Of a stretch of 5,144 bases of DNA, positions 1 to 5,013 are shown piece by piece; positions within the stretch are counted from its first letter, which is position 1; each line of letters starts with the position of its first letter. Location: positions 1 to 5,144 of the forward strand of contig JAAZIE010000131.1 in assembly GCA_012510305.1 (NCBI GenBank). The letters are read 5' to 3'. The DNA comes from Bacillota bacterium. GTDB taxonomy: Bacteria; Bacillota; Dethiobacteria; DTU022. A model generated the notes under the pieces. It was not told where the DNA came from and did not search any database. It saw only the letters and a list, made by a program, of their open reading frames with translations. The position numbers and the translations under genes are program-made.

Positions 1-137
1 CCCACTCCCCGCCCCACAAAGATACTGTCCACAACGTTGTATAAGGCGTTTACCATGAGGGCTACTATAGCGGGCAGTGAAAATTTCAGCAGCAGCCTGG
101 GAATGCTTTCTGTTGACATCTGCTTTGATTTATCCAT
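1..137 (-). CDS. MATE family efflux transporter, N-terminal fragment
   Basis: Partial gene: only the first 45 codons are in the window, and the rest lies beyond the left edge. The protein starts MDKSKQMSTESIPRLLLKFS, followed by a hydrophobic stretch with the signature LYNVVDSIFVGRGVG at residues 32-46. That pattern (a basic/polar N-tail, SIPRLLLKFSLPAI, then ALYNVVDSIFVGR) is the classic first transmembrane helix of bacterial MATE (NorM/MepA-type) transporters. These are twelve-helix inner-membrane antiporters that export cationic drugs or metabolites using Na+ or H+. The ATG at 137 is chosen because a TCCTTT (AAAGGA on the coding strand) site sits 6 nt upstream. An in-frame ATG at codon 7 has no such site. 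The gene has its own promoter upstream, so it is probably a separate unit from the zinc-ribbon gene. The family call is strong; the transported substrate cannot be told. Confidence 0.88.
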   Translation of the reverse strand, partial: MDKSKQMSTESIPRLLLKFSLPAIVALMVNALYNVVDSIFVGRGV

Positions 138-143
138 GTATTG

Positions 144-149
144 TCCTTT
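144..149 (-). promoter_or_regulatory. Ribosome binding site of the MATE gene
   Basis: AAAGGA on the minus strand, 6 nt before the ATG at 137. It supports the first of two possible in-frame ATG starts. Confidence 0.65.
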
Positions 150-203
150 ATAGATCCGGTGTTTTGACTTGGTTGTTGCTGTCTTTTCTCTAATCAACGC
201 ATA

Positions 204-231
204 AGTATACCATACAGCAGCAAAAGATAAA
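204..231 (-). promoter_or_regulatory. Probable SigA promoter with extended -10 for the MATE gene
   Basis: On the minus strand the -10 box TATACT (209-204) is preceded by TGG, which gives the extended -10 motif TGnTATACT. A poor -35 candidate, TTTATC (231-226), lies 16 bp upstream. An extended -10 promoter commonly tolerates a weak -35. Transcription would start near 197 and leave a leader of about 60 nt before the MATE start at 137. Seen directly: the hexamers and spacing. Inferred: promoter activity. Confidence 0.5.
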
Positions 232-277
232 GGAAAATGCAGCCGGCCATCTTTTGGATAATAGGGTTGTCCCCGGG

Positions 278-300
278 AAAAAACATCTTAATGCAAAGAT
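278..300 (-). terminator. Weak candidate intrinsic terminator after the zinc-ribbon gene
   Basis: On the minus strand ATCTT (300-296), a six-base loop, and AAGAT (289-285) form a 5-bp stem, followed after one base by a run of six T (283-278). A GC hairpin CGGG-CAT-CCCG (311-301) lies immediately before it. The U-tract and the position, about 140 nt after the zinc-ribbon stop and before the MATE promoter, fit a terminator. The main stem is short and AT-rich, so efficiency is doubtful. Confidence 0.35.
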
Positions 301-438
301 CGGGATGCCCGGTGTGATCCGCTGTCCTGAAACCCGGACGGTCTCAAACCGAAGATTTACCGCTCCGTTTGCCTGGTATAAAACGATTGGATACAGCGGT
401 GCCGAAGGAAGGTCAATATCGTTTTGCGGCGGTGTGCA

Positions 439-1191
439 TCAGCCCTGCTGCGAATCAGCCTGCTTGGCCTTGGTTTCTTCTCCGGTGAACCGGACCAGCA
501 GGCGGCCGCAGTTTTCACAGTAGACCAGGGCCGCGGGATCATACAGAAAGCCCCGCTGCGCCGAGGAGATGAAGACGCTGCACCCCTGGCAGATATCGTT
601 GATCACGCGGGCGATGCCCCGCCCCTGGTGCCTCTGCATCATTTCATCGTAAAGCCTCAGCCTGTCCGGTTCGATCTGTTCGGTCAACCGGTCGCGCTGC
701 TCCTGCAGCTTCGCCAGCTCGCCTCCCAGGAGAGCCAGCTCTTCTTCCAGCCGCCGCTGCCAATCATGCAGCTCCACAGCCCCTTCTTTCTTTTGACGGG
801 TTAGCGCTACCGCCAGCTCCTCCTGCTCTTCGATCGCTTCCATCAGGCTGAGCAGCTCTTCTTCCTGGGCCAGCTGTTTCTGTTTTACCGATCCAAGCTT
901 GATCTCCATCTGCTCCAACTCTTTAATATTTTTCACTTCACCGCTGTAGAGCCTTTGGTGCAGCTCCTCGCGTTCCGCGGAAATCGTCTCCAGGTCAAGC
1001 TCACCTCTTCTCAGCCTCTTGCGCTGCTCCTGAAGAAGCTGCTCCCCCTGCTCAAGTTCTTCCTCTACCCGGTCCAGCCTCGCTGCAGCATCCTCCACTT
1101 CCTGGTGAAGAGGGTTTCCCTCAAATTTATCTGTAAGCACACCGATGGCCAGATCAAGTTCCTGGAGCTCCCATAGAAGGATTAAAGACAT
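439..1191 (-). CDS. Coiled-coil protein with C-terminal C4 zinc ribbon (DUF164 / zf-RING_7 family)
   Basis: A 250-residue protein. Residues about 8-180 are a long, charged, Glu/Leu/Arg/Gln-rich stretch with heptad character, as expected of an antiparallel coiled coil. This part includes the family signature LYSGEVKNIKELEQME (82-96). The C-terminal end carries two CxxC pairs, CQGC (Cys201/Cys204) and CENC (Cys225/Cys228), followed by GRLL; these form a zinc ribbon. Length and order match the bacterial DUF164 zinc-ribbon family. Members are suggested to bind nucleic acid or act as adaptors, but no reaction is established, and I infer none. The ATG at 1191 is preferred over an ATG at 1227 because a GAGGTG site stands 6 nt before it and the upstream twelve codons would contain that site. 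The gene lies 58 nt downstream of the nif3-like gene in the same direction, a pairing common in Clostridia, so co-transcription is likely. Confidence 0.88.
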   Translation of the reverse strand: MSLILLWELQELDLAIGVLTDKFEGNPLHQEVEDAAARLDRVEEELEQGEQLLQEQRKRLRRGELDLETISAEREELHQRLYSGEVKNIKELEQMEIKLGSVKQKQLAQEEELLSLMEAIEEQEELAVALTRQKKEGAVELHDWQRRLEEELALLGGELAKLQEQRDRLTEQIEPDRLRLYDEMMQRHQGRGIARVINDICQGCSVFISSAQRGFLYDPAALVYCENCGRLLVRFTGEETKAKQADSQQG

Positions 1192-1197
1192 ATTATT

Positions 1198-1203
1198 CAC
1201 CTC
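1198..1203 (-). promoter_or_regulatory. Ribosome binding site deciding the zinc-ribbon gene start
   Basis: GAGGTG on the minus strand, within GGAAGAGGTG, 6 nt before the ATG at 1191. It lies inside the longer open frame that begins at 1227 and so argues for the shorter product. Confidence 0.75.
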
Positions 1204-1249
1204 TTCCTTTTTGACCAAAGTACACAAAAGCAGGCCCGGCCGCCGGTTC

Positions 1250-2374
1250 TTACATAAAGAGCCATTCCGGCGGTGCTGCTGCCGCTCTTTCCACGCCGGT
1301 TTTCAGGCCGGCCCCGCGCAGCGAATCCCGGAGATGGTTCACCAGGTGGTCAAGCACGGGCAGCTCGGTTCCGCTGTGGCCGGCGTCGATGAGCCCCAGG
1401 CCGTGAGCGCGGGCTTTTTCCAGATCGTGGTGGCGGAAATCACCGGAGATAAAGAGCTCCGCCCCGCCGGCCACGGCGTCCCCGATCAGCGAGCCGCCGC
1501 TGCCGCCGCAGAGAGCGACCCGGCTAAATTTTTGGCCCGGCGGGGCCCAGCAGCGCACCATCGCCTGCCCCAGCTCTTTGCGGCAGCGCTCTGCAACCAG
1601 GGAAAGGGTCTGCGGGCTCTTCAGCGTGCCGATGAGACCGAGGCCCCGGGGCTCGCCTTCCCGGGAGAGAGGATAGAGATCGTAAGCGGGCTCTTCGTAG
1701 GGATGAGCTTCCAGGAGAGCCCGGATTACAGCCCGGCGGCGCGAAGCCGGTAAAATCGTTTCCATCCTGGTTTCGGCAACCTTTTCCAGTTGTCCCGGGC
1801 GGCCGATAAAAGGGTTGCTCCCCTGAAGCGGTTCAAAGGTGCCGGTACCGGAAACTTGGAAACTGCTGCGGCTGTAACGATCGCTCCGCCCGGCTCCCGC
1901 TGCCGCCAGGTTCTCCAGCAGTCTATCCTCGTGGCCGGCGGGGACAAAGAGAACCAGCTTGAGCAGCTGCTCGTGCCCGGTAACCTTGAGCACCTGCCGC
2001 CCCTTTTCGGCCAGGCCGAGCCGCTCCGCCAAAACATAGTTCACCCCGCGGGGGGCAATATCCAAGTTGGTATGGGCGCTGTAGACAGCGATACGGTGGC
2101 GGATGGCCGCCGCAGCGAGCGCGCTCAGGGGCTCGCTTTCATCGACCGCCCGGAGCGGTTCAAAAAGCAGCGGGTGGTGGGTTACTACCAGTCCGGCATC
2201 TTTGGCGATGGCCTCTTCAAGAACGGCCCGGTCCAGTTCCAGGGCCACGAGGACCCGGCGCACCGCCGCTCCGGGATCGCCCAACTGCAGTCCCACGGGA
2301 TCGCCGGAGAGGGCCAGCGAAGGGGGCGCCAGCTCTTCCACATAGCCGGTTACCTGCCGCACGGTTGCAAACAA
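1250..2374 (-). CDS. Nif3-like dinuclear metal centre hexameric protein (YqfO type)
   Basis: A 374-residue protein of the NIF3/YqfO family. It is a cytosolic protein that binds two metal ions and forms a ring-like hexamer. Database names such as GTP cyclohydrolase 1 type 2 are often attached, but the physiological role is not settled. Metal-ligand motifs seen: VVTHHPLLF (His66, His67), SAHTNLD (His101, Asp105) and DAGHSGTE near the C-terminus (His333, Glu337). The conserved ALCGGSGGSLI (288-297) and ISGDFRHHD (309-317) segments are also present. Residues about 130-240, with AHPYEEPAYDLYPL (223-236), are the PII/CutA-like insert that marks the long, roughly 370-residue form found in Firmicutes. 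The TTG at 2374 is chosen because GAGGTG lies exactly 6 nt upstream, the same geometry as the next gene. A further TTG at 2392 would place that site inside the coding sequence. The zinc-ribbon gene follows after 58 nt. Family call is very firm; the start is likely. Confidence 0.93.
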   Translation of the reverse strand: MFATVRQVTGYVEELAPPSLALSGDPVGLQLGDPGAAVRRVLVALELDRAVLEEAIAKDAGLVVTHHPLLFEPLRAVDESEPLSALAAAAIRHRIAVYSAHTNLDIAPRGVNYVLAERLGLAEKGRQVLKVTGHEQLLKLVLFVPAGHEDRLLENLAAAGAGRSDRYSRSSFQVSGTGTFEPLQGSNPFIGRPGQLEKVAETRMETILPASRRRAVIRALLEAHPYEEPAYDLYPLSREGEPRGLGLIGTLKSPQTLSLVAERCRKELGQAMVRCWAPPGQKFSRVALCGGSGGSLIGDAVAGGAELFISGDFRHHDLEKARAHGLGLIDAGHSGTELPVLDHLVNHLRDSLRGAGLKTGVERAAAAPPEWLFM

Positions 2375-2380
2375 GAAAAA

Positions 2381-2386
2381 CACCTC
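2381..2386 (-). promoter_or_regulatory. Ribosome binding site deciding the nif3-like TTG start
   Basis: GAGGTG on the minus strand, within AAAGAGGTG, spaced 6 nt from the TTG at 2374. Site and spacing match those of the zinc-ribbon gene. This favours TTG 2374 over the TTG at 2392. Confidence 0.7.
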
Positions 2387-2403
2387 TTTCAAAACTTTCA
2401 GAT

Positions 2404-2427
2404 CGGGGCAAACTTATCTTTGCCCCG
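2404..2427 (-). promoter_or_regulatory. Perfect 9-bp inverted repeat between kinase and nif3-like gene
   Basis: CGGGGCAAA (2404-2412) and TTTGCCCCG (2419-2427) are exact reverse complements around a six-base loop. The element lies 50 nt past the kinase stop and about 30 nt before the nif3-like start. On the minus strand it is followed by ATCTGAAAGTTTTG, which is not a proper T-run, so it is not a standard intrinsic terminator. It could be a weak terminator, an mRNA-stabilising or processing hairpin, or a protein-binding operator. The repeat is certain; the role is inferred. Confidence 0.6.
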
Positions 2428-2477
2428 GAAGAAGCAAATGAACCCGCCGGCCCCGCGGTTGCCCTGTTCGCCGCGCT

Positions 2478-3545
2478 TTATTTGCCTTCCTGCTCCAGGC
2501 CCGGGCGCAAATGCCGGGGCAGCTTCAGCCGTCCGTAAGATTGGGCCAGGCGGAGGGCGGAGGGAGCAGTGCCTTCACGGCTGATCTTTTCCCCGCCTTC
2601 TTCCGCCGCCAGCAGGTAGGCGCCTACTGCAGGTTCGAATTCCGGAAGGCAGATCCGCGCGCCGGGCACGGAACGGTGCAGGGCCAGGGTAAAGGAATCG
2701 ATCATCAGCGGATTGTGCTGCCGGGCGGCGGCGTACATGCCGCCGGCAAGAACGACATCGCACTGTTCCCGCTCCATCTTCAGCGCCCTGAGCACTGCGG
2801 CGCAATCACCCCCGAGAACCGCCCCCATGTGCATAAGAATCTCCTGGGCCACAGCATCGCCCCCGGCAGCCAGCTCAAAGACCGGGGTGGGCAGCAGAAA
2901 ATAGCTGCGTACTTTCAAGGAAATATCATCGCGCAGCGCCTCGGCCAGCTCGTCGTAGTCTGCAAATTCAGCCGAAAATGCCTCCAGCACTTTTTCTTGC
3001 AAGCCGCTTTTCGGCCCCGTGCCCTCTTCTGAGCGAAAAGCGCGGTGCAGCGCTTCGCGGGCCAGGTCGGCAGAGCCGCCCCAATTGCCGCATTCGTAAC
3101 CGAGGCTGCGCAGCGCCACCCTGCCGCCGGCCCCGTTCCAGGCGGCGGCATTGGCCCCCGTCCCGCAAACAGAGACGGCACCGTAAGCGGCGTCGGTCCC
3201 CGCCCGGAAAGCAGCCCGGGTGTCATTGACCAGCAGAAAATCGGTCCGGGGATATTCTTCTTTGAGCTTATCCTGCAGGATCCGGAAATCGGAGGGCAGG
3301 TCGGCACCGCTCAAAGCAAAAACTACAAGTTCGAGGGCGCTGCGTTCCAGCGCAGCCTGCCGCAGCGCCTCTTCAAGAGATAGGGCGACGGCATGCATCG
3401 CCGCGGCCAGCCCCACATTCTGGTAATTGGAGGGGCCGCCCAGGCCGCAGCCCAAAATATTACCCTCCCCGTCACCGCAAAGGGCCAGTGTCTTTGTCGC
3501 TCCACCGTCTACACCGGCATAGTACCTCTTTTTTCCTGAACCCAT
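2478..3545 (-). CDS. BadF/BadG-family sugar kinase (N-acetylglucosamine kinase-like)
   Basis: A 355-residue protein of the ASKHA (sugar kinase/actin/Hsp70) fold, BadF/BadG/BcrA/BcrD ATPase family. Motifs in order: phosphate-1 loop GVDGGATKT (11-19); VNDTRAAF (106-113), whose Asp108 is the likely catalytic base; phosphate-2 loop CGTGAN (127-132); LGYECGNWGGSADLAREAL (148-166), matching the sugar-site GDWGGG-type segment; adenosine loop DVVLAGGMYAA (263-273); and FEPAVGAYLLA (303-313) near the end. Members of similar length phosphorylate GlcNAc or glucosamine at O6. The benzoyl-CoA-reductase members of the family carry an iron-sulfur cluster, for which no cysteine pattern is seen here. The ATG at 3545 has AAAGGAGG 9 nt upstream, whereas the ATG at 3614 would add 23 residues before the conserved start. 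It lies 83 nt after the GH4 gene, so the two probably act on one sugar pathway. Family is firm; substrate is inferred. Confidence 0.87.
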   Translation of the reverse strand: MGSGKKRYYAGVDGGATKTLALCGDGEGNILGCGLGGPSNYQNVGLAAAMHAVALSLEEALRQAALERSALELVVFALSGADLPSDFRILQDKLKEEYPRTDFLLVNDTRAAFRAGTDAAYGAVSVCGTGANAAAWNGAGGRVALRSLGYECGNWGGSADLAREALHRAFRSEEGTGPKSGLQEKVLEAFSAEFADYDELAEALRDDISLKVRSYFLLPTPVFELAAGGDAVAQEILMHMGAVLGGDCAAVLRALKMEREQCDVVLAGGMYAAARQHNPLMIDSFTLALHRSVPGARICLPEFEPAVGAYLLAAEEGGEKISREGTAPSALRLAQSYGRLKLPRHLRPGLEQEGK

Positions 3546-3554
3546 TTTAAGCAC

Positions 3555-3562
3555 CCTCCTTT
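3555..3562 (-). promoter_or_regulatory. Ribosome binding site deciding the kinase start
   Basis: AAAGGAGG on the minus strand, 9 nt before the ATG at 3545. It is the strongest site in the window and places the start just before the phosphate-1 loop. Confidence 0.8.
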
Positions 3563-3596
3563 CAAAAAACAGGAGACGGCGAGCCAAAGCCAACTT

Positions 3597-3620
3597 GGTC
3601 CGGCAATCGCACACCGGTCC
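3597..3620 (-). repeat. Imperfect inverted repeat between GH4 and kinase genes
   Basis: GGTCCGG (3597-3603) and CCGGTCC (3614-3620) pair over 6 of 7 positions, with a central mismatch and a ten-base loop. It begins 9 nt after the GH4 stop. No T-run follows in the direction of transcription, so it is not called a terminator. It could modulate the kinase-to-hydrolase ratio or be chance in GC-rich DNA. Confidence 0.3.
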
Positions 3621-3628
3621 CGAAAGGT

Positions 3629-4933
3629 TTATTGGAACTGCGGCAGGTAGAGCTCATTTTCCCTTAAGATATCACCCAGCAAAGCCGCAGCCTCATCGGC
3701 CCCTCTCACCAGGGGGTGCGCGAGCAGGGCCAGGAAAGCAGCGCGCCTGTTCCCGGACACCGCCGCCTCGATGGTCAACTGCTCGTAAGCCTTGACCTGC
3801 TGGACCAGGCCGCGCAGCTCCACCGGCAGGGGCCCCGGCGAAAGAGGCCGGATCCCGCCGTTGCTGATCAGGCAATTTGTCTCCACCACGGCGGTGTGCG
3901 GCAGATCGGGAATCGCGGAGCCGTTGCGTACATTTAAAACCTGCCTTGCCGTGGCGCCGCTGTAGAAGGCCCGCATCAGCGATACCGCCGCCTCCGAATA
4001 GAAAGCCCCGCCGCGCAGCGCTAGCTGATCCGGCTTTGCGGCCAGGTCCGGATCGCGGTAAAGCTTGAAAAGCTCTTCCTCAATGGCCAGAACCCGGCGC
4101 GCCCGGTTTTTACCCTCCGCCGCCTGTTCTTTTACCGCCTTAAAAGTCTGCTCCGGGTAATAATAGTAGAGCAGGTACGACGAGGGCAAGGCGCCCAATT
4201 TTTGGAGCAGCGCCCGGACCTTCTCCGGGGCGATCCCGGGAAAATCATGGGCCAAAAACGAAGCTGCCTCGATTGATGAGGTGATCCGGTGAAGCACATC
4301 GGCGCCGTCCAGAGAAGCCCGGGTAACCCAGCTGAGATGGTTGAGACCGGTGAAGGTCAGCTCCAGCCGGCCGGGGGGCGCTCCCAGAAAAGCCGCCGCC
4401 ATTTTTTGAAAGGTCAAAGGGATATTGCAAAGCCCCACATTTTTTACAGCGCCCTGTCCCTGCAGCGCTTCGGTAATGATCCCGGAGGGGTTGGTGAAAT
4501 TGATCAAAAAAGCATCGGCGCAGAGCCGGCCCATCTCCGCGGCCAGCTCCAGGGCAACGGGAATATGGCGCAAGGCTGCGGCGAAACCGCCCGGGCCGGT
4601 AGTCTCCTGCCCCACGATACCGTACGGCAGCGGCAACAGCTCGTCCTTCAAACGGGCTGCGCCACCGCCGGCGCGAAACTGGCTGATCACAAAATCAGCG
4701 CCGGGCAAAGCGGCGCTGCGGTTCAGGGTTTCAGTGAGCTCGAGCTTTTTTTCCAGCCCGGCTTTGTGGATCATCCGGCGGCCGAGCCCGGCTACAGCCG
4801 CCAGTTTTTCACGGCCGGCCTCCAGATCCACCAGGCAGATTTCGGCAACGGGAAAAGAGCCGTGCCCGCCGATAATGCCCGAGATTAGCTCCGGGGTATA
4901 ACTGGATCCCCCGCCGATAACGACAATTTTCAA
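3629..4933 (-). CDS. Glycoside hydrolase family 4, probable 6-phospho-beta-glucosidase
   Basis: A 434-residue protein, the usual length for GH4. These cytosolic enzymes use NAD+ and a divalent metal (Mn2+ typical) to cleave glycosides by oxidation at C3, elimination and reduction. Seen: an N-terminal Rossmann NAD-binding motif, KIVVIGGGSSYTPELI (2-17); ISQFRAGG (83-90); INFTNPSGIITEAL (144-157); GLCNIP (167-172) with the likely metal ligand Cys169; and GLNHLSW (196-202) with His199 as second ligand. A tyrosine cluster in PSSYLLYYYYPEQ (250-262) probably holds the catalytic base. The CNxP form at the metal cysteine and the SSYTPEL start are, from memory, typical of the 6-phospho-beta-glucosidase (CelF/LicH) branch rather than the alpha-glucosidase (CDMP) or alpha-galactosidase (CHSV) branches. 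The start is TTG at 4933, preceded by AAGGAG and a SigA promoter. It is the first gene of the run and lies 83 nt ahead of the kinase. Family is firm; exact substrate is inferred. Confidence 0.9.
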   Translation of the reverse strand: MKIVVIGGGSSYTPELISGIIGGHGSFPVAEICLVDLEAGREKLAAVAGLGRRMIHKAGLEKKLELTETLNRSAALPGADFVISQFRAGGGAARLKDELLPLPYGIVGQETTGPGGFAAALRHIPVALELAAEMGRLCADAFLINFTNPSGIITEALQGQGAVKNVGLCNIPLTFQKMAAAFLGAPPGRLELTFTGLNHLSWVTRASLDGADVLHRITSSIEAASFLAHDFPGIAPEKVRALLQKLGALPSSYLLYYYYPEQTFKAVKEQAAEGKNRARRVLAIEEELFKLYRDPDLAAKPDQLALRGGAFYSEAAVSLMRAFYSGATARQVLNVRNGSAIPDLPHTAVVETNCLISNGGIRPLSPGPLPVELRGLVQQVKAYEQLTIEAAVSGNRRAAFLALLAHPLVRGADEAAALLGDILRENELYLPQFQ

Positions 4934-4944
4934 GGCTTCTCTCT

Positions 4945-4950
4945 CTCCTT
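4945..4950 (-). promoter_or_regulatory. Ribosome binding site of the GH4 gene
   Basis: AAGGAG on the minus strand, 11 nt before the TTG at 4933. The spacing is slightly long, but the next bases (AGAG) can extend the pairing. It supports a TTG start directly before the conserved KIVVIGGG. Confidence 0.65.
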
Positions 4951-4984
4951 AGCTGTGGCCGGCCTTTTCGCCGCCTTCCGCTCA

Positions 4985-5013
4985 ATTATATCCGGGCTCT
5001 GCAAGAATTACAA
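4985..5013 (-). promoter_or_regulatory. Strong SigA-type promoter for the GH4-kinase run
   Basis: On the minus strand the -35 box TTGTAA (5013-5008) and a perfect -10 box TATAAT (4990-4985) are separated by exactly 17 bp. Transcription would start near 4978, giving a leader of roughly 45 nt before the TTG at 4933. I looked for a catabolite-responsive (cre) site around it and saw no convincing match. No palindromic operator overlaps the core boxes. Confidence 0.75.

Larger units (their letters stand above)
150..438. other. Intergenic region between zinc-ribbon gene and MATE gene
   Basis: No gene can be supported in these 289 bases. The minus strand is free of stop codons from 438 to 193 in the same frame as the upstream zinc-ribbon gene. 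It has no ribosome binding site and no start codon until very late, and I do not recognise the translation. An open frame on the plus strand (254-523) mostly mirrors this and runs antisense into the zinc-ribbon gene, so it is not called. The region holds several inverted repeats: CCGCTGT/ACAGCGG (319-325 and 393-399), ACCGCT/AGCGGT (359-364 and 395-400), CGGT/ACCG (339-351) and CGGG/CCCG (301-311). It also holds a weak terminator (278-300) and the MATE promoter. I do not recognise it as 6S, SRP, RNase P or tmRNA. Confidence 0.6.

Noticed and set aside
204..220. GTATAC-centred near-palindrome over the MATE promoter as a MarR-type operator
   Set aside because: Only the six-base core is symmetrical; the flanks do not match, and so short a palindrome is expected by chance in AT-rich promoter DNA.
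254..523. Plus-strand open frame of 89 codons spanning the intergenic region and the end of the zinc-ribbon gene
   Set aside because: It has no ribosome binding site, no recognisable protein, and its end overlaps the conserved zinc-ribbon coding sequence.
1204..1249. CCGG-CGG-CCGG hairpin followed by TTTT between nif3 and the zinc-ribbon gene as a terminator
   Set aside because: The stem is only 4 bp, the T-run is short and displaced, and the following gene is a close partner, so termination here is unlikely.
1790..2584. Long plus-strand open frame (264 codons) opposite the nif3-like gene
   Set aside because: It lies entirely or mostly antisense to a gene with clear family motifs, its translation shows no domain, and it has no good ribosome binding site. 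GC-rich coding DNA often leaves the opposite strand open.
4289..4901. Plus-strand open frames of 199 and 158 codons opposite the GH4 gene
   Set aside because: They are mirror frames of a strongly supported GH4 gene, with low-complexity translations and no recognisable motifs.
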